DNA of 64,000 nt from Microbacterium sp. (GTDB lineage Bacteria; Actinomycetota; Actinomycetes; Actinomycetales; Microbacteriaceae): the NCBI GenBank assembly GCA_013823625.1, contig PNMM01000003.1:186001-250000 (forward strand), written 5' to 3'. Both the position numbers and the translations under genes were made by a program. The notes beneath the pieces were generated by a model. The model had not been told where the DNA came from. It saw only the letters and a list, made by a program, of their open reading frames with translations, and ran no database searches. Shown here piece after piece: positions 62,783 to 64,000 of the stretch (its first letter is position 1; each line of letters opens with the position of its first letter).

Positions 62783-63460
62783 GTGCAACTTGATGTCGGC
62801 CCTGAGCTCAGACGGGTCCGCGAGTCGCAGAAGCTCAGTTTACGGTCGGTGGCGAGCGCTGTGGGTGTTTCGGCGAGTCTGTTGTCTCAGGTCGAAACCG
62901 GCAAAACACAGCCCTCGGTCGGCACCCTTTTCGCGCTTGTGCACCATCTGGGCATGTCACTCGATGGCCTGATGGCGCCGTCCACGCGTGAATCGGTGCC
63001 CACCACACGCGGAACAACGCGCGCTCGCGATAACGCACCTCAGCGTCCTGCTGGCCAACCCGCACGGCCGGTCGTACAGCGTCGCGAAGACAATCCGAAT
63101 ATCGAACTGCAGAACGGCGTCCGATGGGAGCGCCTTGCGGCCCACGATGCCACCAAGGTTGACCCACTCATTGTCACGTACGCCCCCGGTGCATCATCGT
63201 CGGCCGACGGCAAGATGATGCGTCATGAATCCGTTGAATACGGCGTCGTGCTGGAGGGCCAGTTCACTCTTCGCGTGGACTTCGACACGTACACGCTCGA
63301 GCCGGGTGACTCGTTTTGCTTTGACGGCTCGCGCCCGCATTTGTTTAGCAATCACGGTGACGTGCCGGCGCGCGGAGTCTGGTTTGTCCTCGAGCGCCGC
63401 GATCTCTCTTACGAGGTGGTGCACGACCACGACGGCGAGCGCAACAAGGTCGCTCGATAG
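62783..63460 (+). CDS. Cro/C1-cupin transcriptional regulator
   Basis: A 225-residue protein. The N-terminal HTH (VGPELRRVRESQKLSLRSVASAVGVSASLLSQVETGKTQPSVGTLFALVHHLGMSLDGL) is followed by a linker and a C-terminal cupin_2 domain with HESVEYGVVLEGQFTLRVDFDTYTLEPGDSFCFDGSRPHLFSN, where the His and Glu could bind a metal or ligand. GTG 62783 is favoured by GAGAGAAGG 9 nt upstream; earlier in-frame starts exist (62714, 62774). XRE-cupin proteins sense small organic molecules. It precedes pntA and could regulate it (inference). Confidence 0.85.
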   Translation: MQLDVGPELRRVRESQKLSLRSVASAVGVSASLLSQVETGKTQPSVGTLFALVHHLGMSLDGLMAPSTRESVPTTRGTTRARDNAPQRPAGQPARPVVQRREDNPNIELQNGVRWERLAAHDATKVDPLIVTYAPGASSSADGKMMRHESVEYGVVLEGQFTLRVDFDTYTLEPGDSFCFDGSRPHLFSNHGDVPARGVWFVLERRDLSYEVVHDHDGERNKVAR

Positions 63461-63553
63461 CCACTTTCGTCACTCGCATCGAGAACCCGGTGTCGATCCT
63501 CGCCTGAGGGGTACTGTTCCACTGATTGCAGTTCCAGCTGAGCGGGAGTGTCA

Positions 63554-64000
63554 ATGAAGATAGCTATCCGGCGCGAACCGATCGAGGGTGAGCGCCGCGT
63601 TGCGGCCACTCCCGCGGCGGTCGCGCAGTACGTTGCCGCGGGATACGCGGTCACCGTCGAAAAGGGAGCCGGAGTCGCGGCCGGGTACGCCGATGCCGCG
63701 TATGCCGAGGCGGGCGCGACGCTCGCGGCGAGCATCTCGCTCAAGGGCGTTGATGTTCTCGTGCACGTGCGCCCGCTCGATGCGGCAACGATCGGCGCTC
63801 TGCCGAAGGGCGCCATGACGATCGGCTTCGCCTCGCCCGCGAGTGAGCTCGACGGGGTCGCGGCGCTCGCCGCTCGAGGAGTGACGGCGTTCTCGCTCGA
63901 ACTCATTCCGCGCATCTCGCGCGCGCAGTCGATGGATGCCCTCACCTCGCAAGCACTCGTGGCGGGGTACCGCTGCGTGCTTGAGGGTGCCATGCGCTTT
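63554..64000 (+). CDS. pntA: NAD(P) transhydrogenase subunit alpha, N-terminal part
   Basis: ATG 63554 follows GCGGGAG and the frame stays open to the window edge (149 codons). MKIAIRREPIEGERRVAATPAAVAQYVAAGY and LIPRISRAQSMDALTSQALVAGYRCVLEGA match the first domain of PntA; the RISRAQSMD block separates it from alanine dehydrogenase. The complete protein moves hydride between NADH and NADP+ at the membrane, driven by the proton gradient. A possible -10 box TACTGT lies in the 93-bp gap after the Cro-cupin gene. Confidence 0.9.
   Translation, partial: MKIAIRREPIEGERRVAATPAAVAQYVAAGYAVTVEKGAGVAAGYADAAYAEAGATLAASISLKGVDVLVHVRPLDAATIGALPKGAMTIGFASPASELDGVAALAARGVTAFSLELIPRISRAQSMDALTSQALVAGYRCVLEGAMRF

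Overview
The window is about 64 kb of GC-rich, gene-dense chromosome from an actinobacterium, most likely order Micrococcales, family Microbacteriaceae. The evidence is the gene content and order: lpqE-like gene, carD, ispDF, cysS, rlmB; dnaX, recR, lysC, asd; gpmA, phoU, senX3, regX3; an orphan GlnR-type regulator beside pstSCAB; a MutT1-type Nudix/phosphatase fusion; and a predicted class E sortase signal. About seventeen genes have a TANNNT -10 box ending 6-7 nt before the start codon, which predicts many leaderless mRNAs. I see no rRNA, insertion sequence, prophage or CRISPR array.

Layout. 0-7 kb: the 3' end of a leucyl aminopeptidase, an MFS transporter, and a minus-strand operon (DUF2975 membrane protein, Cro/C1 regulator, giant polytopic membrane protein) whose last gene carries a frameshift. 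7-12 kb: a 1557-residue surface protein with six tandem repeats of exactly 306 bp, then tRNA-Ser and SRP RNA. 12-18 kb: pta-ackA, dnaX, recR. 18.4-19.7 kb: an orphan ComEC-type metallo-beta-lactamase-fold gene of lower GC between recR and lysC. 20-28 kb: lysC-asd, two SGNH hydrolases, a CDF-like transporter, a CaiB/BaiF CoA-transferase, a TauE-type permease and mqo. 28-32 kb: a galactose cluster (galT-galK, divergent deoR-type regulator, galM-like).

32-37.5 kb: tRNA-Lys, a candidate small RNA of about 84 nt, a second Cro/C1-membrane pair, and an arsenic cluster (arsC, an ArsR-ArsC fusion, an AqpS-like aquaporin, a third phosphatase-like protein). 37.5-53.3 kb is dominated by phosphate: ppk1, mutT1, pstSCAB, phoU, senX3-regX3, with PHO-box-like direct repeats at three promoters. 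glnR, a nitrobindin-like protein, ygfZ, a FUSC protein and gpmA lie among them. 53.4-57.5 kb: two tandem beta-propeller/cell-wall-binding-repeat surface proteins. 57.7-64 kb: lpqE-like lipoprotein, carD, ispDF, cysS, rlmB, a Cro/C1-cupin regulator and the start of pntA.

How they work together. SenX3-RegX3 and PhoU would sense phosphate sufficiency through PstSCAB and act on pst and probably ppk1. The arsenic genes would reduce arsenate that leaks in through phosphate uptake and release arsenite through the aquaporin, since no ArsB or Acr3 pump is present here. The items most worth a second look are the ArsR-ArsC fusion with no cysteine in its DNA-binding half, the small-RNA candidate at 33.7 kb, the orphan MBL gene, the homogenised surface-protein repeats, and the operator-controlled DUF2975/Cro/giant-membrane operon.
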